From NCBI GenBank assembly GCA_010909165.1, contig MU008184.1, positions 310,001 to 374,000 of the forward strand: a stretch of 64,000 nt of DNA, given 5' to 3'. Every line of letters begins with the position of its first letter. Within the stretch, counting starts at the first letter, position 1. The translations under genes and the position numbers were made by a program. Origin of the DNA: Anthoceros angustus (lineage: Eukaryota > Streptophyta > Anthocerotopsida > Anthocerotales > Anthocerotaceae). The notes under the pieces were generated by a model that ran no database searches, was not told where the DNA came from, and saw only the letters and a program-made list of their open reading frames with translations. Shown here one piece after another: positions 43,937 to 54,941 of this stretch.

Positions 43937-46570
43937 CCTCCGGCTCCTGCCGCCCTTCTACCTCCTGCGGTGCACCACAGGTCCCCAATCTCCCGGGTGC
44001 TGGCCTCGATGCCTCCTCACGGCTCGGCCGTGCTTGCTCCCCTTGCTTGCTCGGCCTTGGTTGGCGCGGCTCTCTCGGCCGCCTCCCTCCTCCGGTTCCG
44101 ATCCGCGGTAGTGATCGCGATCGGCCGCCTCCTTCCAGCCACCTTCACGAGCCTCTCGGCTTGGCTCTGGTCTCGTCGGCCGCCGCGGTCCAGAGCTTTT
44201 ACGCCGCTGGCCTCTTGCCTCCTTCGCTTCCCTCTCGCCTCTCTGCGGAGGTCCTCGCCAGCGCTTGGGCCTCCTTAGGCCGCTTGGTACTCCTCGGTGA
44301 AGGAATTTAGTCGGTCCTCGGGGGGACTTGCCTCAGGTCCGGTCTTGGACCCAACCCTTCCACAGGGTCCGGACCTCGGGGTCGGATCGTCACTGAGTCT
44401 GGATCCCTAAGTCCGGACTTCCTTGAGGCGGACCTCGGGATCGGCCTTTCCTCGAGTCGGGACAAAGTCAGGACCCTCGACTCTGGGCATGCCTCCTCCG
44501 GGCTGGTCACGGGTTCATCTCTGAGCCCTCCTTGGTTCCCGAATGCCCGGTTGCCCCTTTCCCCTTCCTCTCAAGATCCTCCCTCTTCCTTCCATGCGAG
44601 GTCTTGGGGTGCTTACCTCGGTGTGTGACCCTTCCTCCTCCGGTTCCTCCGGCTCTCTCGCCTTGCTGCTGCCGTCAAGCAGGCTCCTAGGACTCCGTGG
44701 TTGTCTTGTCCCGGGTCCGTCCTCTCGCTCCTCCTTCCATCCCTTGAGTCCACCCTCCTGCCTGGGGTGGCGCGGGACCTCGAGCCTTGAGGAGCTCTGC
44801 GTGGTAGTAAGCGGTCGGAATCGACTTGAATCGCCTCCTCTACATGAGCCGGGCACGGTACTCCCTCCTCAGGTGCTCGGGGGCGGATCGCCCGGCCTGG
44901 CAGCCGTCTCGTGGCCAAGCTTACGGTGAGGCGGACTCCCTTGAGGCCGTCAAGGCTGCCTCGTTACCTCTTGCAACCTTGGCTGCTGTTCTCCTCCTCC
45001 GTCGTTGTTCGCGATTTGCGGGCCATGGGTGAGCTCCCCTTCCACCTGGCCGGACGAGCAGCTGGCCTCTCCTCCGATGCTTTCTTCCCTCGTCTATTCT
45101 TTCCGGAGGTCCTCCACTTCCTTCTCCAGGCGGGCGGTATCCCGTCAAACTCACGGCTTCCTCCATCCTGCAACCTTGCGGCGTCGAACTCCTTGCTCGC
45201 CTATTCTCCTCCGTCTTCAAGCGGGCTGGGCGTTCTACCTCGCTCGAAGTCTTGGATTCTCGTTGAGAACCCCTGCTCCGTGCATCTTGGGTTGCAACTC
45301 CAAGGTGTCCTTCTTGTCCTCCGGCTCCTGCCGCCCTTCTACCTCCTGCGGTGCACCACAGGGTCCCCAATCTCCCGGGTCTTGGCCTCGATGCCTCCTC
45401 ACGGCTCGGCCGTGCTTGCTCACTGCTTGCTCGGCCTTGATTGGCGGCTCTCGGCCGCCTCCCTCCACGGTTCGATCAGCCGATAGTGATCGCGATCGGC
45501 CTTCGTGGCCTCGCCTCCGCCACCTTCACAGCCTCTCGGCTTGGCTCTGGTCTCGTCGGCCGCCTCCGCGAGATCCGAGCGCCTTCCGGGCCTCTTCCGC
45601 TCCTCTGCGCTCGCCTCTCTGCGGTCCTCGCCAGCGCTTGGGCCTCCTTCCTTGGTGTTCCTCCGGTGAAGGAATTTGTCCGGTCCTTGCGGATGGACGG
45701 ACCTCCCTCTCGCCTCGGCGTTTCCTTCCTCAATCCGGCGTTTCCTTCCTCAATCCGGCGAGGGTTTGCCTCCTTCTGCTTCCTCCTTGGGGCGGTTGTA
45801 GGCGCCTCGGGACCTCAAGGTCCATCGCCTTGGGTCCTCCGGAGGTCCTCCACTTCCACAGGTCTTCTCGGCCATCCCGAGTCCCAGGCATTCCGTCCAT
45901 GGCGGTAGCACTCGCCGTGTTTCTTCCACGGCGCCTGCAGTGAGACCCTAAAAGTCCGTGGGGGGCATCTCACGGTCCGTCAGGACCTCCATACCATGAT
46001 CGGAGCAAGTCGGTGGGTTCTCGGACAATCGGGACCCTTAGGTCACGAGTGGTGAGCTCCACCCTCCTTGGCCCTTTTGGCGCGAGCTCCTTCTCGCCCT
46101 TTTCTCCACAGGGCTCGGCGGAGGTGATGGAGTCAGGAGCACGCCCTTTGCCCCTTCACATCGGCGGCAGGACCCGGCTCTGGATCACAGGCTGCCCGGT
46201 GTCCTCCTGCTCACAGGCGGCGTCCCTTCGCCTCCTTCTGCTTCCTCCTTCTTGCCACTCGTCGGCGGGGAAGAGTCTTGGCACCGGCCCAGGGTGCAGC
46301 GTTGGTAAGTGGTCTTGCGTCTCTTGGCTCTCTCACAGTCGGCGGGGCTCCTCGGTAGGAGTGATGGCGGGGGCTGCTGGGGTCAGGCAGCTTCTGTTGC
46401 TGGTTGGGGCACGGAAGGAGGAGGAGGCGGGGAATTTCTTCCATACTTCCACAGGTGGTGAGGGGTCCGTTCAGCGTATGGAGTCAGGAATCCTCGATCG
46501 TCCTCCTCCGAGTCCGTTTGGTTTTCGGAGGCCTCCTCCCTCCGGCGCCCTTGCCGCTCCACTTGGCGGG

Positions 46571-46775
46571 GCCTCGGTCCTTTCGGGCGCTCGCTCAAGC
46601 TCTCCTTCCTTGAGGAGCTCGAAATGCCCCATACATGGATCGGTATGGGGCGGCCCAGATGGCGAAGGCTTCTCGGTCCTTTCGGGCGCTCGCTCAAGCT
46701 CTCCTTCCTTGAGGAGCTCGAAATGCCCCATACATGGATCGGTATGGGGCGGCCAGATGGCGAAGGCTTCTCGGT
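46571..46775. repeat. ~103-base direct tandem duplication
   Basis: 'tcggtcctttcgggcgctcg' to 'ggcgaaggcttc' occurs at 46572 and again at 46675, two copies differing by one base. It lies within element A copy 2 and is absent from copy 1. Confidence 0.9.
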
Positions 46776-48013
46776 CTGAGCTTGCGAGCCTCACAGCTAA
46801 GCCGGCGAAGATAATCCTTCCCAGTCCGCCCTCTTCCCAGCTGCGGTAGCGTGCGGGAACACCAATAGATTATCACCAAGGTGATCCACCTTGGTAGTAG
46901 GTTCGATGGACAATGATCCGGGCCACCGCCCTTACTCATTGTCAGTGGATATCGACCAACCGTTGGTGGTCGTTGCGTCGAGCCTTAGCATCGCTGCTGT
47001 GGCTGGCCCTATCTTCCCCTTCGCCTTGAGGGGCTCGGCACCAACCCCCCCTCTTCCTCCTTGGGGCGGTTGTAGGCGCCTCGGGACCTCAAGGTCCATC
47101 GCCTTGGGTCCTCCGGAGGTTCTTGGACCGCACCTCCTTTATTGACCGCCCGGCATCTTCCGGGCAAACTCCCGGACGGTGACACTATCAAATGTCGGAC
47201 CATGGAACACATCCAAATGCCACTCCTGCACCAATTCTCCGCTTCACGGGCGAGGCCCAAAGTCCGGATAGCGCGGGTCACAATGTTGCGCTCCACAAGG
47301 TTCCATGGCTCCCAAACTTCCGGGCTTTTGGGTGCCATCGCCTTCTCCTCCTTGGTTCTGTAGCCGCTTGTGGAGGCTAGCAGCACGTTGCGCCTTCTTG
47401 CGCGTTCGCTCCGACCTCAGCGGTGAGCGGCAGGCGTCAGTGTCCCGAGATACCGAGAGCGGTGCGGGCGCAAGGATCGCGAGGTCTCGGTGCGTGGCAG
47501 GACCTTCTCCTGCGACCACGCCGGGAGTGCGGCGGGCGCCTCTTCCTCCGCTTCACGGGCGAGCCCAAAGTCCGGATAGCGCGGTGCATGGCTTACTGCG
47601 GCCCCTCGCCGCGCGTACTCGGCCTTACGCGCGCGTACTCGGCCCCTCGCCGCGGTCGCGGGCGTGAATACTGCTATAACGGCCTCAGCAAATTCACGGT
47701 CTGACCCGGCTGCATGCCCGTCCTCCACTCGGGGTCGTCACGTGGCGTCGCCTAGTCGTCCTTACGGCCCAACTTCTAAGTTACTTTCCTGGCGTACTTA
47801 TCACCTGGTCACAGGTGGGTCGGACTTATCCGTTACCTTATGCCGCCATCGTAGGCCTAGTCGTTCCTCACTCCGGTCGGAGTATACTCCAGTGCCGTCA
47901 GTGCTAACGTGCTTATTTTCCCCTTTTTAGCCTCATTTATCCTTACTCCCCCAAAAAAAACAAAACCCTACCTAATTTCTAACCCCCCAGGGAAGTCCGT
48001 AGTCCACATATTC

Positions 48014-49635
48014 CTACACATATCTCCCTTCGTCCGCATCTGTGTGCTCGGTCCGATACTAGTGAATAAGAAAGTGAGGTCGTGGTGCATCTAGCTTCGC
48101 GTCAATGACTCTCTCCAATCCAGAATGGCCTGTTATGCGTGTCCATGGTGCACGGCACTGCCAGAAACATCCCCTTCCAGATTTCCATTATATCCCCATT
48201 TATCCGCGTCATTCCCACTGTTGCCTTCCGGCATTTTGCTATGCCTCCAAGTACATATCACGCTGTGGCAGGTCCCTTAATAATACCTCATCCAGCAAAG
48301 CTTCATCCGACACTTGAAGTGGTTAGGCTATATGATCCACTTCTGCGTGTGAAAACCACTTCCAAGGACGCTGTAGCACTAGCCCAATGTTATTCTCCAC
48401 AATGATAGCAACCTCCTCCTGGTCCACCCAAAAGGCTTCCCACCACTTGTACTCTTCAGCCGTCACCTATGGATGCAAATCTTTTAACCCTTCCTGCAAA
48501 TGGGCCACACCTTCCGTCCGTGATAGGATACCTGCTGTTCCCTTCTTGTCCCCCCCCTAGCTTCACCCGCATGCACCGTAGGATGGTGCTAAGGGAGGGC
48601 GCCGGCCGACCGGCGCCCTTCCTTAGCACCACCCGTCGGTGCATAAGGGGCGCCGGCCACGGCGCCTCCCTTAGCACACCATGCCTTGCCCATGGGCGGC
48701 CGGCGCCCTCCCTAGCACACCATGCCTTGCCCATGGGCGCCAGCGCCCTCCCCATGGGCTGCTCAGAGGCTGTCTTTAAGAAAATGAATATTTAGTGGCT
48801 CAAGAGTCTTGAAACTTGGGATTGTTAGTCAAGTGCTTGGGAAAAAGGTCTAATAATGAATAGGTTCCGAGTTCAAATTTCATATCTTTTGAATAACTCA
48901 ACTTTGTTGGTTTAAAGGAGGCTTGCATGGGCACATGGGCAACTAACTTTGTTCATTTTAAGGACGCTGACATTGCCTTAAAGCCCAAGTGGTTGCATTG
49001 AGTGCCAAAAGGTTGAAGACCACGATTGGCGAGCTTTTGGATGAGGGTCAGCAGACCCTAAATGTTGTGTGGCAGTCGACACCGTCCGAAGCTCAGCCCA
49101 AGAATTATACTAATGAATACGAGCAAGCATTGGAGGAGAATGGCAGCTTTGACGCAGAGGATATGGACCGCCTTCGGAATTTGGTGGTGGTCCTTGACTC
49201 AGTATCGGCGCAAGGCATAGACGAGTTGCTCGGCTGCACTCTTGAATGACTGTTGTCGATGCTGATGACCACTTACTCCTTTAGGAGTTGTTTGTTGAAA
49301 TGTTCTCACCACCACTGAAATAAGACTCCCGCTAATACAAGATTGTTTTCATTGTGTTCCACCACTTGAAAGTAAAAGTTTTCGGTTGTAATAAACATAT
49401 GAAAATGGCAGCCCTCTATGCATTCTACAAAAACGCAGACGGGCCCACACCCTACTGTGCTCTAGTTCTGGAGTGTAAACTTGAAAGTGCGTCTTTTATC
49501 AAAGGTATGGGCTCAGAAAGGATGTGCGCATTATCAAAGTACGGTATATATGCTATTGCAGGAAGGGTGTACATCGTGACAAGGGGGTGCTGTCTCGACC
49601 AAAAGGGGGTTACTATATTCCCCCCTTCAAAAATT
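48014..49635. other. Right part of the TIR element
   Basis: Contains a GC-rich palindrome cluster (48580-48770) and a plus-strand ORF (48989-49249; LKTTIGELLDEGQQTLNVVW, an acidic helical 86-residue peptide of unknown role). Frames at 49354-49695 show no known domain. No transposase catalytic motif was recognised. Confidence 0.45.
48580..48770. repeat. GC-rich hairpin cluster (GGCGCCGGCC)
   Basis: The stretch 48588-48627 folds with arms 'ctaagggagggcgccgg' and 'ccggcgcccttccttag' around a CCGA loop (one bulge). Three more copies of 'ggcgccggc' or 'gccggcgcc' and two copies of 'cacaccatgccttgcccatg' follow within 150 bases. Confidence 0.8.
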
Positions 49636-49777
49636 ATCATGTTCATCGATTTACTTGCTCTGGATCCTCTCTTCCATCGAAATTCTCCGGCTTAGCCACA
49701 CTCAAAGAGGAGTGTGGGCCTGCAGCACCGTCTATAATGCAACCTCAAGTTATAAATCATGAGATGGTTATAGAGTT

Positions 49778-50114
49778 CTAGGTAATCCGGGGTAAAAGTC
49801 AACATAGATTGCTCAACCAAATGTAGGTTAGGAGCATCTATATGTAAGAGATCCGAAGATTGTGGGACGAGTCCACATAGATTGCTCAACCAAATGCAGG
49901 TTGGGAGCATCTATATCTAAAATATACGAAGATGGAAGGATGAGTCCACATAGATAGCTCAACCAAATGCAAGTTGGGAGCATCTATATCTGAGTGATAC
50001 GAAGATGGAGGGATGCCTGTAAACCCTCATCGCCATCTAGGCTTTGTTATTCTCCAAGGCCATTGAATAGGGCCCTTTGGTCGTGATGAGGGTAACATTG
50101 GCACATTTGACGTA
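49778..50114 (-). pseudogene. Inverted MORN fragment with a 73-bp triplication
   Basis: Reverse complement of MORN positions 23338-23530. The part encoding 'DAPNLHLVEQSM' is present three times with an exact 73-base period (49804, 49877, 49950), which is not a multiple of three. This fragment fills exactly the gap between the MORN parts ending at 38568 and resuming at 50871, evidence for a local inversion rather than a separate insertion. Confidence 0.92.
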
Positions 50115-50328
50115 TGCTGTTATGGTAAGTAGAAGTAAATCCCAGTAGTTATAGGAAGGATATAGATAAGATACAGATACAGTACGCACGTAGATTAAGG
50201 CACCGCCAGAAGCCGTGTTCATGTAATTTATTCCGTGATTCACGGATAATCCTATTATAAATCCCGGTCAACTCAAGGGATTGAGGAGCCCCGGTAGGGT
50301 TTCATCAAAGTCACTGACAAGTGCAACA
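50115..50328 (+). mobile_element. Gypsy element 5' LTR (now plus orientation)
   Basis: Starts TGCTGTTATGG after the inverted MORN sequence and ends near '...gacaagtgcaaca'. The TATA-like 'cctattataaatcccgg' is at 50251. It is followed by 'attggtat', which resembles the start of the initiator-Met tRNA primer site (TGGTATCAGAGC) common in plant gypsy elements, then by gag. It differs from the other LTR at many positions, so insertion is not very recent. Confidence 0.83.
50251..50267 (+). promoter_or_regulatory. LTR TATA-box region
   Basis: 'cctattataaatcccgg' matches 'tataaatcccgg' in the complement of the other LTR. The conserved position in both LTRs suggests the retroelement core promoter. 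Confidence 0.5.
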
Positions 50329-50360
50329 ATTGGTATATCCCATGTCCCACGTTTCGGGCC

Positions 50361-50870
50361 ATGGATCCTCGAAATAGGCATTACCCGCAGTATGATTACG
50401 ACGAGCTTAGGCAGTTTCCTGTGCTACCGGGAGAGTGGCAGGCGCTTTTGAATTTGTTCTGGCAAACTACAGCAAAATTCCCGCCCTCAAAAGAGAATCT
50501 GAGACAGCTCTTTACTTATGGCCTCGAATTGTCGCAAGTGCCGCAAGAGGGGCGCTCGTACGGGATCTTGTGGGGGGATCCTGTCTTGGGGTAACCTTAC
50601 CAACACCTCCAGCTCCCATCCAATACTCGTGGAGCCAAGGGCACCGGAGCGCGTGGTTGGATTGGTAGTAGAGGTAGAGTCTCAGGTGGATGAGACGTCT
50701 CTCAAGCTGCGAGACATCTCCGGGCTACTGGACAAGTCCACTTTGAAGCAAATTCAAGATATGGTTGGTTTCGATACACTCTTTGCACCCCAAGCGGTCA
50801 TGTCTTCCGTAATTCCGGCAACTACCTTGACCAACAATGAGGCTTCACCATCAGCTGCAAAAGGTAGACA
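50361..50870 (+). pseudogene. Gypsy gag N-terminal fragment
   Basis: Begins ATGGATCCTCGAAATAGG and reads MDPRNRHYPQYDYDELRQFP, then LFWQTTAKFPPSKENLRQLF. It breaks into other frames (stop near 50594) before being cut at 50870 by the inversion breakpoint. It sits 30 bases after the LTR, as expected for gag. The rest of gag lies on the other strand at 49777-49636 and 40623-40380. Confidence 0.7.
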
Positions 50871-51900
50871 AAGCCATTGCAAAAGTTATTGTAGAAAAAA
50901 AGGCTTCTGACTATCATGATGTAGCAAGGTCCATGCTATCGTGGGGTAGTGCAGGTGGTTGATATCTTTGTGATGTAGTTGGAGGTTTACCTCACTTCAT
51001 GGGCATGGGCAACACTAGGTTTCTGATTCAGTGTCTCGTAAGGAAGCCTTATGATTGCTTTATGAAGGACAATGTGAGTACGGGATGAAAACATGACATG
51101 GATATTTACTTTATGCAAATGGCCAAGAATATTGTGGAGATGAAAAATGGGGAGAACTTTGGTCATGGTTGCATGAAATACAAAGATGGCTCTATTTACG
51201 AGAGGAAATGGTGGCGAGGTAGGAAACATGGTATTGGAGCCTACTACTACATTGATGATGGATGTTATATGGGTGCATGGAAGAAAGACCACAAAGATGG
51301 ATGAGGCGTATGTTGTTGGCCATCAAAGAGGAGAAAATGGGAACGAGAGTGGGTGAATGATTTTCCTTATAGTGGTGCCATGTCACCTTTGGAGGATAAT
51401 AAATATAAAATATTTAACATGGCTAACATACCTCACCAATTTTCAAAGACTTGTTGGAATAGATTCACAGACAACATACTTCCCCAAGAACCACTTGGAA
51501 CCAGACGTCCTATAAAACCGCTCACAATCAAAAGAAAAAAAATTCGTCATCCTAGTCTATCAATTTAACCAAAGATTGCATCAATGCATAAACTAAGAGA
51601 CCAAAATAAAATTGATGGAAAATGGTTTCAAAAAGAGTTCCAAAATAAGCTAATGAGAAGTATGCCTTATGAGTATGCAGAAGCAATGAAACATTCTTCT
51701 CACAAACTTGCCCTGGGACATATGCATCGTGATATGTTACACGGAGCACATCGTACTATATTAGATGAGCACATGTACGAAATTTGGTTAAGGTTGGACG
51801 AATAGACCTTGACACAAATGAAGGACAAAAGCTCACTGTTCATTTGCAAAATATGACAAAGAAGAACAATAATGGGATCAGCTTCAATAATATCCTTTGA
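50871..51900 (+). pseudogene. MORN gene 3' fragment
   Basis: Matches the intact gene from 23533 to 24560. MORN repeats are readable (EYCGDEKWGELWSWLHEIQR is frameshifted; HGIGAYYYIDDGCYMGAWKK is in frame at about 51230). Stops, frameshifts and a 24-base partial duplication near 51745 ('catcgtgatatgttacacgg') are present. Together with 37916-38568 and 49778-50114 it makes up one dead gene. Confidence 0.9.
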
Positions 51901-54900
51901 TATCCATAATATTATTTTAAAAATATTCACATATTTAAGATATTTAACATGCTTGATAATGAGTTATAAATTAGTGATAACACTGTCAACTTGCGGAAAA
52001 ATATCATCACATGTAAGCTTCAAGACTTGAAACATCTATCTATCATACAAGAGCAGAAGAGAAAACATTGCAAAGATGGTAGAATATCATTGGCTTACAC
52101 GGTTTGGCAACCTGAAAGGCGGTAGGCACGGGTGTTGGGATGTGAGGCAAGGCTATGACAGGGCATGGGGCATAGGGCAAATGGGGCGGAGGGGCTAAGG
52201 GGATAGGGCAAGGGAAGTGGTGACGCGAGGATGGTGGAGGGAGTCAAAGTCATGAACCCGATGAGTCAGGCCGTCGGGCTTGACCCAAGACACACGCGTT
52301 TGATGCACTGCGGAGGGGGCAGTGAAACTGAGATCTTGGTGTACCGGGGGAGTGATTCGCATGACGTCTTGAGCTGCGCGCTCGCGCGCTCGCACCCACG
52401 GGTGGGAGATCGCCTACGCTAAAATTCGCTTAGTTCCGGCGCTTAGGCGTGGAGGAAGGAGGAGGTGGGAGTGGGTCGAGCTCCCAGCTTCCACCTCCCA
52501 GCCCCCAACCCCAGGGTTGAGCGCAGCAGAGCAGAGCATCGGCGGGGAGGTGAGGTATGTACTTGCCGATGCCAGAATGGCTCGGGTAGTGTTGCAAGTG
52601 TTTGGTACTGTTGTGACAGTCTTCCCAGCGGCCTGTGGCAGCAAGCCGTGCTTGCTGGAGCAGCGCAGCGCATCGCACACAGGCCTGCCGCTTGTCCTCA
52701 CATCTGTTGAATGATGGCGGGCTGGCCAGTGGCAGGCTTGCTCAGGAATAATTTGCGTAATTGCTGCGACACTGTACTGTCCGGCACCGGCAACGGCTGC
52801 TTCATTTACACTTGGCTGCTGCGACGCGTAGGCCCAATCCAGGTCGCATGCCTCTGTGCTGCGCTCAGGTCGATTCCTGTCTTCAAGACTGGAACGGGGC
52901 CAGGACGAGGACGCAGGGATGATCACACCCGACGGGCTTGGCCGCTTCCAGCCGAGTTCCAGTCCTGCCGTAACCGCAGATGGTTTGGCGCTTTCTCCCT
53001 AGATCTGGCTCTTCCGTCCGCCGGTTCGGAGGTTTGTTGCGCATTTACTGGCGTTGTGGGAGCAGTCACAACTGGAGGAGTTGGCGCCTGCTGTTTCCAC
53101 TGGCCCTTGTCCGATGTGATGTGCTCTGGACTCCTGGAGTCTGAAGGCGTACAGTATGCATTATGTATGGGCCTTCCTGCCGTGTCGGTACAGAGATTCC
53201 CTGACTGCATACATCGTTGATGTGCAAGCAGTGTGTGAGAGGCCTGCCAGTATGCTCTGGCACTGGTACTCTGGCACTGGCTCCGGCTTAAATGCACAGA
53301 TGTAGTCTTTGTGTGACTGCTTGCAACACACCTGGGAAAGGTTTTTCTGCTCAGGGACACACACAGAAGCACATGTATGCCTGCCGGTGAGTCCTCAACA
53401 TCTGAAGGTTCTGGACCATTGACCTGTAGGCTTGAAAGCAAGCAAGCTTGATGCAGCATATCAAATTATTTGCAGTGCTCACTCTTGTTGCGGAAATGGC
53501 AGCTACATAGCCTAAGCATGTGAGAATGTCAGCTGATGCTCGACTTCATGTTCCTGAAAGCTCCATCTCTCGTGTCCGAGGATCATTGTCGGATTGGAGC
53601 TAATCAGGCCGCAAATAAAATGATCAGGCTATCATATTGTCAGTGCTTTGCTAGTCAATCCGGCTTCGTTGAGGCGAGAGGGAGTAAACCTCGTGTGAGA
53701 GTCATCCAGGCGGCCCTTAGGGAAGATATTAATCATCGGGCAATTATACGGCGAATTCTGCTAACTGACGACGTCCGTCCAGCACACCGTGACGTCCAGT
53801 ACCTGGATTCTGGCAACTTGGCTCTGCCCCGCGCCCTAATTACGACCTAGTGCAGCAGCAGTACATGGTCACGGAGCAGGAGACTGACTGGCGACGGCGC
53901 CAAGGGAATCGCACGGCGAAGGGAAGCGCTTTGAACTCGTCGCCATCGCTTCCGTGCGAGCTCTGACACATCATCTGCTCCGCATCGTCCCGGGCTGGTC
54001 CGCAAGATTTGAATTCTGTGTAACTGGGCGGGTGTGGCCTCATCACAAGGACGTTGCTTGAGCGTTGGCGCTGGTGTCATCCTCGGTCAGCAGCGACCAG
54101 TTGCCTGTCACACTCGACTGTGGAATCGTTGGGTGGCACTACATGTGTTGAGCAGCAGGACTGTGGAGTCGGACTGACTTGCTTCCAGCAAGAGATGCAA
54201 GCCAGCAAAATTCCAAGCAACCTCTGTAGGCGGGGTTGGAGGAGCCTTAGGTTACATGTAACGAACTGGGCAGCAACATTTTGGACAAGACAAACGAGGT
54301 TTGGCCTGTTGCGCGGTTGCAGTACCGACAGCAAGCGGCCAAGACAGTCGAACAGTCTAGAGGAAGTCGGGGGAAACCTTTTTAGGGCAGCGGTGACAAA
54401 ACATAGCAAAACAAAAAAGTGGGGCCGCGGCGAGCAGTTACCGGTCCCCATCGCGTTGCCCTGGCTTGCAGACTGTACAGTACTCTGCATTGGTTCTCGA
54501 GCGTGCGAACGTACCAGGAGCGGGGCGAAATTGGGCGCAACGGAACAGTCCGGGTTGGGACGCAAACGGGCGACGGCGGGTGCCCGTTGCCCGTTGCCCG
54601 TTGCCACTTGCGGCTGATGGCGATGGCAGATGGCACGGCAGTTGGGAGGCGCATGATGGATTGGAGTTTCATGGCCGTGCCGCCTATCATGGCATGCATA
54701 CCCCCAGCGGCAGCGGGCATGCATGCAGGTGGGTAGGCCATCATCATCCCTCGCTTCCGTTCCGTTTCGACGTTCCGTTTCCAAACTGCCCACTTTGTTC
54801 AGTGTTCAGCTTTGTGATGCTTGCCCTGGTTGCCTTCATCGTGGGACCTGGCCCCTGGCCCTGTCATGGCCGAACGAGATATGCCATATTTTGTTTGGTG

Positions 54901-54941
54901 CACTTCGCGTATCCGGGGTGGGATTCGAACCAGGAACCTGT
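51901..54941. other. Non-coding part of the duplicated segment, copy 2
   Basis: Corresponds to 24563-27227 with scattered indels. It keeps about 270 bases (53313-53583) missing from copy 1. Open frames on both strands are not maintained between copies, except the 45-codon plus frame from 52577 (MARVVLQVFGTVVTVF). It ends with the B-box-like sequence. Confidence 0.5.

Larger units (their letters stand above)
41298..48013 (-). mobile_element. Element A copy 2 (41303-48008) with TATTC target duplications
   Basis: It starts TGTGGCGCGACTTTCGCTG and ends GTCCGTAGTCCACA, with TATTC at 41298-41302 and 48009-48013. One terminal unit (41303-42216) corresponds to the triple unit of copy 1. The interior (42240-46800) is a higher-order amplification of TCCGGA-rich and coiled-coil-coding sequence: a block of about 1.4-1.9 kb at 42390-44310 recurs at 44310-45660, and a 490-base subunit ('ggcgcgggacctcgagcc' to 'actccctcctc') occurs at 42878, 43372 and 44770. 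The gag-like start lies at 47333 on the minus strand, followed by frameshifts. It is inserted in the TIR element. Confidence 0.87.
40624..49635. mobile_element. TIR DNA transposon-like element in gypsy gag
   Basis: The left end AATTTTTGAAGGGGGTGAATA is matched by the reverse complement of the right end, AATTTTTGAAGGGGGGAATA. Target duplication is ATCAT. Without the nested element A copy the element is about 2.3 kb. Subterminal motifs 'ctctgaagggggttttt' (left) and 'accccctttt' (right) echo the ends. Coding remnants are few: a minus-strand acidic tail (about 41130-41000, DDNAGEDGQSDDEGL) and a plus-strand 86-codon ORF (48989-49249). No DDE motif was identified, so the superfamily is unknown and it may be non-autonomous. 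Confidence 0.7.
38569..50870. mobile_element. Ty3/gypsy insertion in the MORN copy, with nested elements and an internal inversion
   Basis: The left part (38569-40623) is minus-strand 3' LTR, integrase, protease and part of gag. A TIR element (40624-49635) follows, then about 140 bases more of gag (49636-49777), then 50114-49778 carrying MORN sequence in reverse, then the 5' LTR in plus orientation (50115-50328) and gag (50361-50870). MORN resumes at 50871. The order is explained by a minus-strand insertion at MORN position 23342 followed by inversion of one block containing gag 5' part, 5' LTR and MORN 23338-23530. Confidence 0.85.
31353..54941. repeat. Segmental duplication, second copy, expanded by insertions
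   Basis: Same order as 17410-27227: NAC-like gene 2 copy, micropeptide copy, MORN copy, non-coding stretch. It is stretched from 9.8 to 23.6 kb by a 1.31-kb tandem duplication (35627-38249) and a nested transposon complex (38569-50870). Both copies are in the same orientation, separated by about 4.1 kb of other sequence (27.2-31.35 kb), so this is a direct, not inverted, duplication. Confidence 0.9.

Noticed and set aside
43427-44278. 283-codon plus-strand ORF in element A copy 2
   Set aside because: Antisense to the coiled-coil-like frame and built of repeated Ser/Pro/Leu stretches; not conserved in copy 1.
45005-45943. 312-codon plus-strand ORF in element A copy 2
   Set aside because: Same reason: GC-rich shadow frame over repeated DNA.
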